A DNA stretch of 64,000 bases from JBBPYC01 sp965218765 (GCA_965218765.1 CBDCLU010000004.1:434001-498000); one strand, 5' to 3'; counted from the stretch's first letter, positions 44,560-52,739 are shown. The notes: a model not told the origin generated them from the letters alone. Program-made: numbers and translations.

Positions 44560-45855
44560 CTACTTGTACCGGTCGAAGAACGCCTTGGCCTGCGCGGCGC
44601 ACAGCGGTGGTTCGTAGCCGCCGTGGTAGTTGCCGTAGTAGGTTGCGAATGCGGCCGTGCCGGGCGCAGGCGGCGGGCCGTAGATCGCCTGGATCTGCGG
44701 ATCGACGTCGACCGAGGTCACGTTTGTCACGCCGCGTGCATCGAAGTCGGCCTTCAGCACGCGCTGGTGCACCGCAGGCGGCACCGTCGGATCGCCCGCG
44801 CCGCCGCACAGCAGCACCGGCGCGGTCGGCGTCCAGCCGAGCAGGTCGTTTTTCTTCGCATCGATGCGCAGCCCGTTGTTCGGGTTGTCGCGCGTGTCCA
44901 GCAGGAACGACTGCTTGAACAGCGCATCGCGTGCCTGGTTCGGCGTGCCTGCGGGCAGCCGGCCGGTCGTGATCAGCGTGGTCGAGTTCAGCGTCGCGCT
45001 GGGCAGCAGGTTCTCGATGTAGTCGGCATAAGGGGCGTTGTAGATGTCCGACGGTTTTGCATAGACGTTGCCGTAGATCTTCTGGTAGCTGCTGACCAGG
45101 AACGGCACGAAGAACTGGTAGCCCGCGATCGCATCGGGCACCTGGAACGAGCCGCTCAGGTTGTACGGGCCGGCCAGGTGCGCGCCTGCGGTCACGTCGA
45201 TGTCGCCCGCGTCGTTGTTCTGAGACGCGCGTTGCGCGGCGGCCGACGCATGGCCGCCCTGGCTGTAGCCGGTGATGAACACCTTGCTGGAGAACTGCCC
45301 GCCCACTTGCGGCGCGGCGCGGCGTGCGGCGCGGATCGAGTCGAGCACCGAGCTGGCTTCCGAATCCGCGTGCAGGTACGGGTGGAAGCTGTAGGTCGAT
45401 TTGGCGTAGCCGAGGTAGTCGGTGGCGACCACCGCATAGCCCTGCGACGCGTAGATCGCGATCAGCAGCTGGGTCTCGCCGTCCTGCGGATTCGCCAGCG
45501 TGCGCTGGCGCTGCAGATCGGTGCCCTTCGCGTAGGCGATCAGCGGTGCAGCAGTGGCCGCGCAGCTGCCGGCCGGCACCAGCAGCACGCCGGACGCGTT
45601 GGCCCGCTCACCGGCCAGCGCGCCGGTCGTGTCGTAATCGAGGCCGATCACCTTCACGTCGCATTTGGCCTTGCCGGACAGCGCCTGCAGGCCGGAAGCA
45701 GCGGTGGCCGCGTCGATCTGCGCCGCACTCAAGGTGGCAAGCGTGACGGGCGCTTCGCGCAGCTGGCCGCGATCGTCGCTGGAATCACTCCCGCCGCATG
45801 CGGCCACCAAGGCGGCCGTCGCGGCGGCCAGCGTTGCAAGTCTGAAGTGCTTCAT
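44560..45855 (-). CDS. Secreted lipase-like alpha/beta hydrolase, lipoprotein
   Basis: 431 residues. The signal peptide ends in a lipobox LVAACGGS. The nucleophile elbow is GYSQGG in VFITGYSQGGHASAAAQRA, the Asp is probably in GGAGDPTVPP, and the His in YHGGYEPP. YASQGYAVVATDYLGYAKS before the elbow is typical of secretory lipases. Two C-terminal Cys may pair. It should hydrolyse esters at the cell surface. An HTH regulator lies upstream on the same strand. Confidence 0.85.
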   Translation of the reverse strand: MKHFRLATLAAATAALVAACGGSDSSDDRGQLREAPVTLATLSAAQIDAATAASGLQALSGKAKCDVKVIGLDYDTTGALAGERANASGVLLVPAGSCAATAAPLIAYAKGTDLQRQRTLANPQDGETQLLIAIYASQGYAVVATDYLGYAKSTYSFHPYLHADSEASSVLDSIRAARRAAPQVGGQFSSKVFITGYSQGGHASAAAQRASQNNDAGDIDVTAGAHLAGPYNLSGSFQVPDAIAGYQFFVPFLVSSYQKIYGNVYAKPSDIYNAPYADYIENLLPSATLNSTTLITTGRLPAGTPNQARDALFKQSFLLDTRDNPNNGLRIDAKKNDLLGWTPTAPVLLCGGAGDPTVPPAVHQRVLKADFDARGVTNVTSVDVDPQIQAIYGPPPAPGTAAFATYYGNYHGGYEPPLCAAQAKAFFDRYK

Positions 45856-46077
45856 GGAATTGAAATGGGAAAAAAAGAGAAAGTGGAATGAAAAGAGCTG
45901 AAAAGTCGGGTTCCAGCTGAACGTGCGCCGGCATCGTGTAAGCAATTGGTTACGTCACGCTGCCGGTGGCTTGACTGGCAACGCGCTGGAACCACGAAAA
46001 GAACACAAATTCCGCGATCGCTAGCGAAAAATAGCAGAAAAACCGATGAGTTTTGCGCGCTCTGCAGTTGTATCCAG

Positions 46078-46848
46078 CTATTTCTCGAATGCCACCGTTG
46101 CTGTCTTCGATTTGGCGCGCCGCAGTTGCGTAAAAGCCTCGAATTCCCAGGCCCGCATCGCCAGCAGCAGCGTGTAGCCGGTCTGATCGGGCGCCGGCAG
46201 CGGCTGCTGATCGCGGTGCGCCTGCGCAAAATCCTGCGCGATCCGGCGCAACCGATCGAGGAATGCCGGCGCCAGGTGCTGCGCAATCGAGCCATGCACC
46301 AGCATCAGTCCCTCGTCGGCCCGCTCAAAACCGCCTGAGAAATAGTCGAGCAGCGCGTGCTCGCGAAAGTATTGCATCACCGCGCCGTGCGGGCGCCAGC
46401 GAAACGTCTTGGACAGCTTCAGCCGATACCGGTTGCCCGGCTTCAGCTCGATGATGCCGATGCGGTCGAGTTGGGCGAAGCACTTGATGCATTCCGCTTC
46501 GCTGAGCGCGTATTCGGCTGTGATCTGCGCCAAAGTCCATTGGCTTTGCACACAGATCGCGGCCAGCAGCAACTTCTTGTCGGCCACCACCGCGCGTTCC
46601 TGCTCTTGCGTGAGCTGTTCGAGCAGCACCTGTTCGTCGGCGACCCGGCGCGCCAGATCCGCAAAATCCAGCCGCAGCGCGCGGCAGATGAGGTCCACGC
46701 GCGACAGCGGCATCTCACCGCGCGCGGCGAACATGCGCTTCACGCTGGACTCGGCCAGGCCCAAAGCGCGGGCCAGCTCGCCGTAGCTCATGCGCGCTTC
46801 CTTCAGCTCGGCTTTCAGCGCCCGCACGAGGTCGGCGGTGCTGCTCAT
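46078..46848 (-). CDS. HTH-type transcriptional regulator (XRE-like)
   Basis: 256 residues from ATG 46848. Residues ~8-65 form a Cro/CI-type helix-turn-helix (MSYGELARALGLAESSVKRMFAARG). The remainder is helical with no recognised ligand domain and contains CFAQLDRIGIIELKPGNRYRLKLS, a possible second wing. A palindrome 13 nt upstream of the start is split by an IS1595-type element, so native control of this gene is probably altered. It may regulate the adjacent lipase. Confidence 0.82.
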   Translation of the reverse strand: MSSTADLVRALKAELKEARMSYGELARALGLAESSVKRMFAARGEMPLSRVDLICRALRLDFADLARRVADEQVLLEQLTQEQERAVVADKKLLLAAICVQSQWTLAQITAEYALSEAECIKCFAQLDRIGIIELKPGNRYRLKLSKTFRWRPHGAVMQYFREHALLDYFSGGFERADEGLMLVHGSIAQHLAPAFLDRLRRIAQDFAQAHRDQQPLPAPDQTGYTLLLAMRAWEFEAFTQLRRAKSKTATVAFEK

Positions 46849-46871
46849 GGCAGCGGTTCGGTATCGGCATT

Positions 46872-46897
46872 CCGGAAATATGTACATGACACACCCA
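46872..46897. repeat. Left terminal inverted repeat of the IS1595-type element
   Basis: 26 bp matching the inverted complement of 49739-49764 with a single A/T difference at position 15. GACACACCCA forms the inner end. Confidence 0.9.
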
Positions 46898-46922
46898 AAC
46901 TTATCCTTACGAATGCCACTTC

Positions 46923-46973
46923 ATGAACATGGACAAAAACACAGAAGAAATGAGTAGCTTGCTTGGAGGTTGA
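46923..46973 (+). CDS. Possible leader peptide of the passenger gene
   Basis: 16 codons (MNMDKNTEEMSSLLGG) between the left repeat and the passenger gene. Its last two sense codons, GGA GGT, form the 5' arm of a hairpin whose 3' arm (ACCTCC, 46990-46995) abuts the passenger ATG. No clear ribosome-binding site is seen. A regulatory role is speculation. Confidence 0.3.
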   Translation: MNMDKNTEEMSSLLGG

Positions 46974-46995
46974 TTTGTGAGTCATAATCACCTCC
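46965..46995 (+). promoter_or_regulatory. Hairpin directly before the passenger start codon
   Basis: GGAGGT(T)GATT pairs with AATCACCTCC with one bulge. The gene's start lies 3 nt downstream and has no other Shine-Dalgarno sequence. The structure could be an operator or control translation. Confidence 0.5.
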
Positions 46996-46998
46996 AAC

Positions 46999-47820
46999 AT
47001 GAGTCTCGATCCCAAGCCCGCCCTCCTGACTTTGGCCGATATTGTTCGGTATAAGCGTGAGTACGACGCGGATGTTCAGTTGCTTGAAGAACTTCCGCAG
47101 CGGATCAAGTTGCGCAAGCGCATGTATGAGGCGGCACTCTTGTTTGCTCCTCACGGGTTCAGTCCTGATCAGATCGAAGATGAAGAACTGATCACGATGC
47201 CTTCGGCTGGGGTGCGCGAGCCAATTGGGCCTGGGCCGTCTGGACCGCTGCAGGCTGAGTCTCCCAAGTTACAGAATCACGATTTTGAGTTGCCTGACTT
47301 GGTGACTTCCCGCGAGAACGTGCAGAAAAAAAACGCCAAAAAAGGCAAGCTGACTTGGGTTGGGGGGCTTCTACAGCTCCTAAACAACATTGACCATGGC
47401 ATTACGCATCAGGACGCGCTAGAGCAACTTTCAGCGACTGGCCTCCCGGCATCTCTCGGACACAAAGGTTTTTATAACGCAATCGCGCGCCTAGAAAAGC
47501 GATCGCAACTTGTCAAGCGCGGCGGACTGCTATATGCGCCATCTGTCGTGAAAGCAATAGAAGATCGCGGGGAAAAGGTGCCAGTAGCAGAAGCGCGACA
47601 TCGACCTGGCGGTAGCGCTTCACTCGTAATGCAAGTGTTGCGTGAGCACCGTGACGGTCTAGACGGAAATCAACTGCGATCTCTTGCGGGCGCCATGTCA
47701 GACGCACCGGAAAGCATGATCAAGCACAGCCAGTACATCTATACCGTCTTGGCGACGCTTATAGGTCAGGGCAAAGTCGAAAAAAATGATCAGGGTTTGT
47801 ACCGTGTAAAGGGTCAATAG
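46999..47820 (+). CDS. Passenger protein with tandem winged-helix-like domains
   Basis: 273 residues, not recognised as a named family. Residues ~12-55 are charged and helical (VQLLEELPQRIKLRKRMYEAAL). A flexible Pro/Gly/Ser linker follows. Two domains then end in similar wings: residues ~120-185 (WVGGLLQLLNN, FYNAIARLEKRSQLVKRGGLLYA) and ~208-273 (ASLVMQVLREH, VLATLIGQGKVEKNDQGLYRV). This looks like a DNA-binding protein with tandem helix-wing units. It is carried by the IS1595-type element and transcribed towards its centre. It may regulate transposition or act on the host; function unknown. Confidence 0.72.
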   Translation: MSLDPKPALLTLADIVRYKREYDADVQLLEELPQRIKLRKRMYEAALLFAPHGFSPDQIEDEELITMPSAGVREPIGPGPSGPLQAESPKLQNHDFELPDLVTSRENVQKKNAKKGKLTWVGGLLQLLNNIDHGITHQDALEQLSATGLPASLGHKGFYNAIARLEKRSQLVKRGGLLYAPSVVKAIEDRGEKVPVAEARHRPGGSASLVMQVLREHRDGLDGNQLRSLAGAMSDAPESMIKHSQYIYTVLATLIGQGKVEKNDQGLYRVKGQ

Positions 47821-47848
47821 TGACCAGCATACGTAGCCCTGAAAAGGT

Positions 47849-47872
47849 GAAAGCCGGCTGTAACCGGCTTTC
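47849..47872 (+). terminator. Hairpin after the passenger gene
   Basis: GAAAGCCGG and CCGGCTTTC form a 9-bp stem around a 6-nt loop, 29 nt after the stop codon. No T-run follows. Confidence 0.65.
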
Positions 47873-47915
47873 GGGTGCAACTTCGTCTTCGCAGGCGACA
47901 AACAATGGAGGGCCC

Positions 47916-47993
47916 ATGTACATCTACGTTACCGCTGACGTATGGCCGACGGGGATAGAGTCCCGTCGATCAACGGCGCTGAGGAGGCAATAA
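47916..47993 (+). CDS. Possible 25-residue peptide
   Basis: ATG preceded by GGAGGG at a 3-nt spacing opens MYIYVTADVWPTG and ends in TAA after 25 codons. The good ribosome-binding site is the only support. It ends just before a second hairpin. Confidence 0.3.
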   Translation: MYIYVTADVWPTGIESRRSTALRRQ

Positions 47994-48000
47994 AACCAAC

Positions 48001-48029
48001 CAACAGCCCGCGTTGCGTTCGGGCTGTTG
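48001..48029 (+). terminator. Hairpin inside the IS1595-type element
   Basis: CAACAGCCCG and CGGGCTGTTG form a perfect 10-bp stem with a 9-nt loop. It follows the small peptide frame and precedes a minus-strand gene, so it may act in either direction. Confidence 0.6.
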
Positions 48030-48092
48030 GCGTATCTTACAGGCTTAGACGTAAGCCCTGCAAGAAAACTACCTTACCAAGGCTGCTACAAC

Positions 48093-48320
48093 TCAACTGC
48101 CAACAACAAGCCGTCGAAGTCTTGTAACGAGACCAGACAGTCCAGTTGAGACCTCAACTTTGGCGACCATCTCGCCGCTCAAAGTAGCGGCGTGCAACTT
48201 ACGCGCACGCGCTTTTGCGTCCTCTGCGTCCATAGCTTTGATTTCTTGGACCCAAGACGAACCCGCGTGTTCGTAGCTGAACAGATAAGTCTTAAACGAA
48301 CGGGTATTGGACATTAGCAT
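48093..48320 (-). CDS. Small conserved-looking protein of unknown function
   Basis: 75 residues from ATG 48320, or 73 from the ATG two codons later. KTYLFSYEHAGSSWVQEIKA, then AEDAKARARKLHAA and GEMVAKVE, resembles short proteins seen in many proteobacteria that pair an N-terminal beta-hairpin with a helix; their function is unknown. An AGAAAG site lies upstream. Its start codon overlaps that of the divergent DUF1508 gene. Confidence 0.65.
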   Translation of the reverse strand: MLMSNTRSFKTYLFSYEHAGSSWVQEIKAMDAEDAKARARKLHAATLSGEMVAKVEVSTGLSGLVTRLRRLVVGS

Positions 48321-48492
48321 GGCTTTCTATATTTTTCGTGACGTCAATCATCAATGGCGATGGCACCTTACGGCAGCGAACAATCGCATCGTGGCTAGCA
48401 GTGGCGAGGCTTATCACAACAAACAAGACTGCCTGAGTGCAATCGGCTTAGTGATGGACACCGGCCGGCATACCATGGTGTACGAACGCTAA
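48319..48492 (+). CDS. DUF1508 (YegP-like) small protein
   Basis: 57 residues from ATG 48319. AFYIFRDVNHQWRWHLTAANNRIVASSGEAYHNKQDCLSAI is cut here into the DUF1508 pattern: FYIFRD near the start, WRWHLTAANNRIVA, and SGEAYHNKQDC. One repeat is present, whereas YegP has two. The family has no proven function and is often carried by mobile elements. It is divergent from, and start-overlapping with, the 75-residue gene. Confidence 0.75.
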   Translation: MAFYIFRDVNHQWRWHLTAANNRIVASSGEAYHNKQDCLSAIGLVMDTGRHTMVYER

Positions 48493-48540
48493 TCAGACTT
48501 GAATCTTGAGCCGCTACAACTTGCGTTGCAGCGGCTTTTT

Positions 48541-48762
48541 TCATCGCGGCCGATCAAATGCAGATGGTTTCTGCACCTCCTCGTGCTTCACCTCTCGCTT
48601 TGCCGTGGTGCGACGTGGCTTCGGTGTCCTGACGTGCGGAGCTGGCGCTGTATTCAACACACGGCGCAGCAAGTCATCGAACCCGACGCCACTTGGCCCG
48701 TCGAGTTGATCGATTGGCTTTTGCTTGGGTGCGGACTTCTTCCCAAGTTTTGTGCTCATCAA
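48541..48762 (-). CDS. Small protein translationally coupled to the transposase
   Basis: 73 residues (MMSTKLGKKSAPKQ start) whose ATG overlaps the transposase stop (ATGA). It is Lys/Pro-rich with one likely helix (GFDDLLRRVLNTAP). Similar short basic proteins follow transposases of some IS1595 elements. It may assist transposition, but this is inference. Confidence 0.6.
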   Translation of the reverse strand: MMSTKLGKKSAPKQKPIDQLDGPSGVGFDDLLRRVLNTAPAPHVRTPKPRRTTAKREVKHEEVQKPSAFDRPR

Positions 48763-49697
48763 GAAGGCCTTCGATACATCAGACGCTTGCCGGCAATACC
48801 TGATAGAAGCGCGCGCGTGCGGTCAACATCATCGAATCCGGCTGCAATTCGATGGTTGTACTTGAAGTCAAACTCGTTTGTGTAGCGATGCAGATGCTGC
48901 GGTGAAACGTGGTGGAACACGCCGACGATGCCGCGCTTCAGGATGGAGAAGTATCCCTCGATGGTGTTCGTGTGGGCAACACCGCGTGCGTATTCCTTCT
49001 TGCTGTGGTTGACCTGATCGTAGGCTGCGAAGTTCGGCGCACGCTTGACCACGTTGTAGCGCGGGCTGGAGTCGGTCATCAGGTGCGTGTCGGCGTGGAT
49101 CTGATCCTCTAGAACTGCCTTCAGATTCGGGCCGGTCACATCAGCGATGTGGAACGAACGCACTTTGCCGCCACGCTCAACGACGGCAAATATCTTGTTG
49201 GCTTCGACCAGCGCCGCGCCGGCTTTCAGCGGCTTGCTGCGCTTGCTGCTGTTGTCTTCACGGCCGTAGTACGTTTCGTCGGCCTCTACTATCTTGCCAG
49301 CACCGCCGAGCATCGAAACGTGCTCATCGCGCATTGCTTCCCGCAGTCGGTGGCACGCAAACCAAGCTGTCTTGTAGCTGCATTGAAGCATGCGCTCGAC
49401 TTGCTTTGCACTGATGCCCTTCTTGCTCGCACTCATCAGGTAAGCCACTTGAAGCCATAGATGCAGTTTAATCTTGCTGGACTCGAACACCGTGCCGACG
49501 GTCACGCTGAACTGTTCGCGGCAGGCATGGCACTTCCACAGCCCCGGTCGATGCGATGCGCCTTCCAGCTTGTAATGACTACCGATGACAGCGCAGTGCG
49601 GGCAGACAACCCCGTTAGCCCAGCGAAGCGCCTCAAGGTACTCACGCGCTTTGCCCTCATCTTGGAAATGGGGTTGATTAAGGATTGCTTCGGCCAT
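48759..49697 (-). CDS. IS1595-family transposase
   Basis: 312 residues. An N-terminal zinc ribbon has CPHC and CHACREQF, followed by the helical region KGISAKQVERMLQCSYKTAW. The DDE-type catalytic part shows Asp in VEADETYYG, Asp in LMTDSSPRY and the last acidic residue in HTNTIEGYFSILKRG. The order and spacing fit the ISXO2-like domain of IS1595. It is the rightmost gene of the element, reading inward. Confidence 0.92.
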   Translation of the reverse strand: MAEAILNQPHFQDEGKAREYLEALRWANGVVCPHCAVIGSHYKLEGASHRPGLWKCHACREQFSVTVGTVFESSKIKLHLWLQVAYLMSASKKGISAKQVERMLQCSYKTAWFACHRLREAMRDEHVSMLGGAGKIVEADETYYGREDNSSKRSKPLKAGAALVEANKIFAVVERGGKVRSFHIADVTGPNLKAVLEDQIHADTHLMTDSSPRYNVVKRAPNFAAYDQVNHSKKEYARGVAHTNTIEGYFSILKRGIVGVFHHVSPQHLHRYTNEFDFKYNHRIAAGFDDVDRTRALLSGIAGKRLMYRRPS

Positions 49698-49738
49698 GAT
49701 CGTTTACTCCGGTATGACTGAATTCTCCCAAAATCGAA

Positions 49739-49764
49739 TGGGTGTGTCAAGTACATATTTCCGG
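49739..49764. repeat. Right terminal inverted repeat of the IS1595-type element
   Basis: Inverted partner of 46872-46897, 25 of 26 bases identical. It lies 41 nt upstream of the transposase start. Confidence 0.9.
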
Positions 49765-49930
49765 GCATTCGATACTGCATGGCTCATGCGCGCGCACTGT
49801 AGCGAATTTGTCATCGCGCTGGCGGGCCGGGCCCGGCACACTGCCTTCTTGCTGCGATGCCGGCCGGCCGGCCGGCCCCGGCATCGAGTCGAGCCGATCG
49901 ATCCATCCACCGAGCGAGCACCTATCCGCC

Positions 49931-51901
49931 ATGACCGTACCGAGCAGCCCGCTGCCACGCGAGGCAAACCCTGTCGCCACCGCCTCCATTACGCCACCGC
50001 CGGCACCGCATGCGAACCAGTTCGCACTGATGCGCGAGCGGCGTTTCGCCCCGTTTTTCTGGACCCAGTTCGCGGGTGCCGCGAACGACAACCTGTTCAA
50101 GTTCGCGCTCACCGTGCTGGTCACCTACCAGTTGCAACTCGACTGGCTGCCGCCGTCGATGGCGGGCCTCGTGATCGGCGCGCTGTTCATCCTGCCGTAC
50201 CTGCTGTTCTCCGCGACCGCCGGCCAGCTCGCCGACAAGTACGACAAGACGCGGCTGATCCGCTTCGTCAAGACGTTGGAGATCGCGATCATGGCCGTCG
50301 CCGCAGTCGGCTTCCTGCTCGGCAACGTGCCGCTGCTGCTGGCCTGCGTGCTGCTGATGGGGCTGCACTCGACCTTGTTCGGCCCGGTCAAGTTCGCCTA
50401 TCTGCCGCAGGCGTTGTCGGCGGCCGAGCTGACCGGTGGCAACGGCATGGTCGAGATGGGCACGTTCGTCGCGATCCTGCTGGGCAACGTCGCGGGCGGC
50501 CTGTTGATCGCGCTGCCGGAAACCGGCGCACGCGATGTCGCGATCACCTGCCTGCTGCTCGCGCTGCTCGGCCGCGGCGTGGCGCAGCTGATCCCGGCTG
50601 CACCCGCGACCGACCCGGGCCTGGTCGTCAACTGGAACCCGTTCACCGAAACCTGGCGCAACCTCAAACTCGCGCACGGCAACGTCGTGGTGTTCCGCTC
50701 GCTCCTGGGCATCAGCTGGATGTGGTTCTTCGGCGCGGTGTTCCTGAGCCAGTTCCCGGCGTTCGCGAAGGACGTGCTGCACGGCGACGAGCAGGTCGCG
50801 TCGCTGCTGCTGGTGGTGTTTTCGATCGGCATCGGCACCGGCTCGCTTCTGTGCGAGGTGCTGTCACGCCGGCATGTGGAGATCGGCCTGGTCCCGCTGG
50901 GCGCGATCGGCATGAGCGTGTTCGCGCTCGATCTGTATTTCGCCTCGCGTGGGTTGCCACCATCGGCCGGCTACAGTGCGCGCGAATTCATCGGAGTTGC
51001 CGCGCACTGGCGCGTGCTGATCGACCTGGGCCTGCTGAGCCTGTTCGCAGGCCTCTACAGCGTGCCGATGTATGCGCTGATCCAGCTGCGCTCGCCGCCC
51101 ACGCACCGCGCGCGCATCATCGCGGCCAACAACATCCTGAACGCGCTGTTCATGATCGCAAGCTCGGTGATCGTCGGCGCGTTGCTGGCCGCCGGTGCGA
51201 GCATCCCGCAGGTGTTCCTGTTCGTCGCGCTGGCCAACGTGGTGGTGGGCATCTACATCTTCCTGCTGGTGCCGGAATACCTGCTGCGCTTCGTCGCCTG
51301 GGTGGTCTCCCACCTCGTCTATCGATTCAAGGTCGAGGGCGAAAGACAGATTCCACTCGAAGGCTCGGCGGTACTTGTCTGCAACCACGTGAGCTTTGTC
51401 GATGCCATCCTGCTGCTGGCAGCCAGCCCGCGCCCGATCCGGTTCGTGATGGACCACGGCATCTTCCGTGTGCCGCTGCTCGGCTGGCTGTTCAGGCTCG
51501 GCAAGGCGATCCCGGTTGCATCGAAGATAGACGATCCGGCCACCTACGAAGCCGCGTTCGAGGCTGCGAACCGCGTGCTGCAGGACGGTGACCTGCTCGC
51601 AATCTTTCCTGAAGGCGGCTTGACGCCGGACGGCGCGCTGCAGCCGTTCAAGGGCGGGCTCATGAAGATCATCGAGCGAGCGCGCGCCGACGGGATCGAA
51701 CCGGTGGTGGTGCCGATGGCGCTGACGAACCTCTGGGGTTCGTACTTCAGCCGCATCGAGCCGCGCGGCGCGATGGTGCGGCCGTTACGGCGCGGTGTGT
51801 TCAACCGGGTCGGGCTGCAGGTGGGTGCGCCGGTGGCGGCTGCCCGGGTTGATGCCGCGACGCTGCGTGAGGCGGTGGCTGGCTTGCTTGCGCGGGGCTG
51901 A
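49931..51901 (+). CDS. Lysophospholipid flippase–acyltransferase fusion (LplT–PlsC)
   Basis: 656 residues from ATG 49931. Residues ~35-430 form an MFS transporter of the LplT type (FFWTQFAGAANDNLFKFAL, HSTLFGPVKFAYLPQ). Residues ~440-640 form a PlsC acyltransferase with the HX4D motif NHVSFVD (His486, Asp491) and IFPEGGLTPDG. The acyl-ACP synthetase domain found C-terminal in many Aas fusions is absent. It probably imports lysophospholipids and re-acylates them at the inner membrane. The IS1595-type element ends 166 nt upstream. Confidence 0.9.
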   Translation: MTVPSSPLPREANPVATASITPPPAPHANQFALMRERRFAPFFWTQFAGAANDNLFKFALTVLVTYQLQLDWLPPSMAGLVIGALFILPYLLFSATAGQLADKYDKTRLIRFVKTLEIAIMAVAAVGFLLGNVPLLLACVLLMGLHSTLFGPVKFAYLPQALSAAELTGGNGMVEMGTFVAILLGNVAGGLLIALPETGARDVAITCLLLALLGRGVAQLIPAAPATDPGLVVNWNPFTETWRNLKLAHGNVVVFRSLLGISWMWFFGAVFLSQFPAFAKDVLHGDEQVASLLLVVFSIGIGTGSLLCEVLSRRHVEIGLVPLGAIGMSVFALDLYFASRGLPPSAGYSAREFIGVAAHWRVLIDLGLLSLFAGLYSVPMYALIQLRSPPTHRARIIAANNILNALFMIASSVIVGALLAAGASIPQVFLFVALANVVVGIYIFLLVPEYLLRFVAWVVSHLVYRFKVEGERQIPLEGSAVLVCNHVSFVDAILLLAASPRPIRFVMDHGIFRVPLLGWLFRLGKAIPVASKIDDPATYEAAFEAANRVLQDGDLLAIFPEGGLTPDGALQPFKGGLMKIIERARADGIEPVVVPMALTNLWGSYFSRIEPRGAMVRPLRRGVFNRVGLQVGAPVAAARVDAATLREAVAGLLARG

Positions 51902-51950
51902 GGTTGGGTGCGCTGACTTTTCGCAAACGGCGCACTTCGACTCCCAAACT

Positions 51951-52350
51951 TCAGGGCGCGACAACTTCCAGCGTCGGGAAATAGGATCTGAACCGACCGG
52001 CATCCCGGGTCAGCAACGGCCCGTCTTCCACCGCCGCCTGCGCGCCGATGAAGAAGTGCGGCAGCACCTGCAGTTTGCTGCCTCCGCGTCTGCGGCACTG
52101 CGCACACGCCCTGACCGTGAGGAACAGGGCCGGCTTTGAGATCTCACGCAGTTCCAGCGCCAGCATGGACTCGGCGCGGTCGAGCGCTTCGAGTGTCGAG
52201 GACGACAACGACATCTCGGCGTAGATGACCGGGTTGATGACGAGCTGATGGATGGTGGCCTGCGCCTGCAGTTGACCGACCGACCAGTCCGCCCACTGCG
52301 GATCGTCCTGCAACATGCCCATCAGGACTTTTTGTATCGACCAACAGCAT
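51951..52350 (-). pseudogene. VapC-type PIN toxin, frameshifted
   Basis: The start ATG 52350 gives MLLVDTK and then loses frame in a run of five A (52329-52333 on the plus strand as T). Removing one A restores VLMGMLQDDPQWADWSVGQL and the rest of a ~132-residue PIN domain, including INPVIYAEMS with the conserved Glu and the late LLTRDAGRF. It ends AP at 51951. The gene starts 7 nt after the antitoxin. A slippage-rescued product or a sequencing error is possible. Confidence 0.8.
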
Positions 52351-52357
52351 CAGTCGG

Positions 52358-52607
52358 TCATTCGTCGGTGCGCAGCAGCTTCATCAACGCATCCGTTCGC
52401 CAGCGCACATCCGCGCTGCCTCGCACCGCGTCGAAACGGTCCCAGGGCTGGCGATGCGCACCCTTGGCCGAGAAAGGCCGATGCAGGACCACCTCCCCGG
52501 CGGCATTCACCCAGAGTTCTACGGCGGCCCCTGGCAGTAGATGCGCTTCATCGCGTATCCGCTTGGGCATTGGTCACCTGGCCCGCGCTGGTCGAGGTGG
52601 TCGGCAT
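52358..52607 (-). pseudogene. AbrB/VapB-type antitoxin, frameshifted
   Basis: ATG 52607 gives MPTTSTSAGQVT, the expected start of an AbrB-fold antitoxin. One extra A near 52570 shifts the frame. The other frame continues PKRIRDEAHLLPGAAVELWV to the end. A start at ATG 52570 would give a 70-residue protein lacking the first strand of the DNA-binding barrel. Together with vapC it is a decaying toxin–antitoxin pair. The IS66 element is inserted 55 nt upstream of the original start. Confidence 0.78.
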
Positions 52608-52739
52608 GGCGTTTTCCTGGAGCGTTACCGAAGCTGCTTATGGTGAACGGCTCATTGTTGCGTAAGCACGCAGTGATGTCATCTTGAATCTCGGCAATTC
52701 GATGAGGACGATGGTGTCCACCAACAAGAGGTGGACACC

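Larger units (their letters stand above)
46872..49764. mobile_element. IS1595-family element with passenger genes
   Basis: About 2.9 kb bounded by 26-bp terminal inverted repeats beginning CCGGAAATATGTAC, at 46872-46897 and 49739-49764, with one mismatch. The flanks share GGCATTC as a direct repeat (46866-46872 and 49764-49770) if the boundary is moved by one base. The family is usually reported to duplicate 8 bp. Inside are an IS1595 transposase, a 72-residue coupled gene, a DUF1508 gene, a 75-residue gene, a 273-residue tandem winged-helix protein and possible leader peptides. GC is visibly lower than in the flanks. The element looks complete. Confidence 0.88.
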
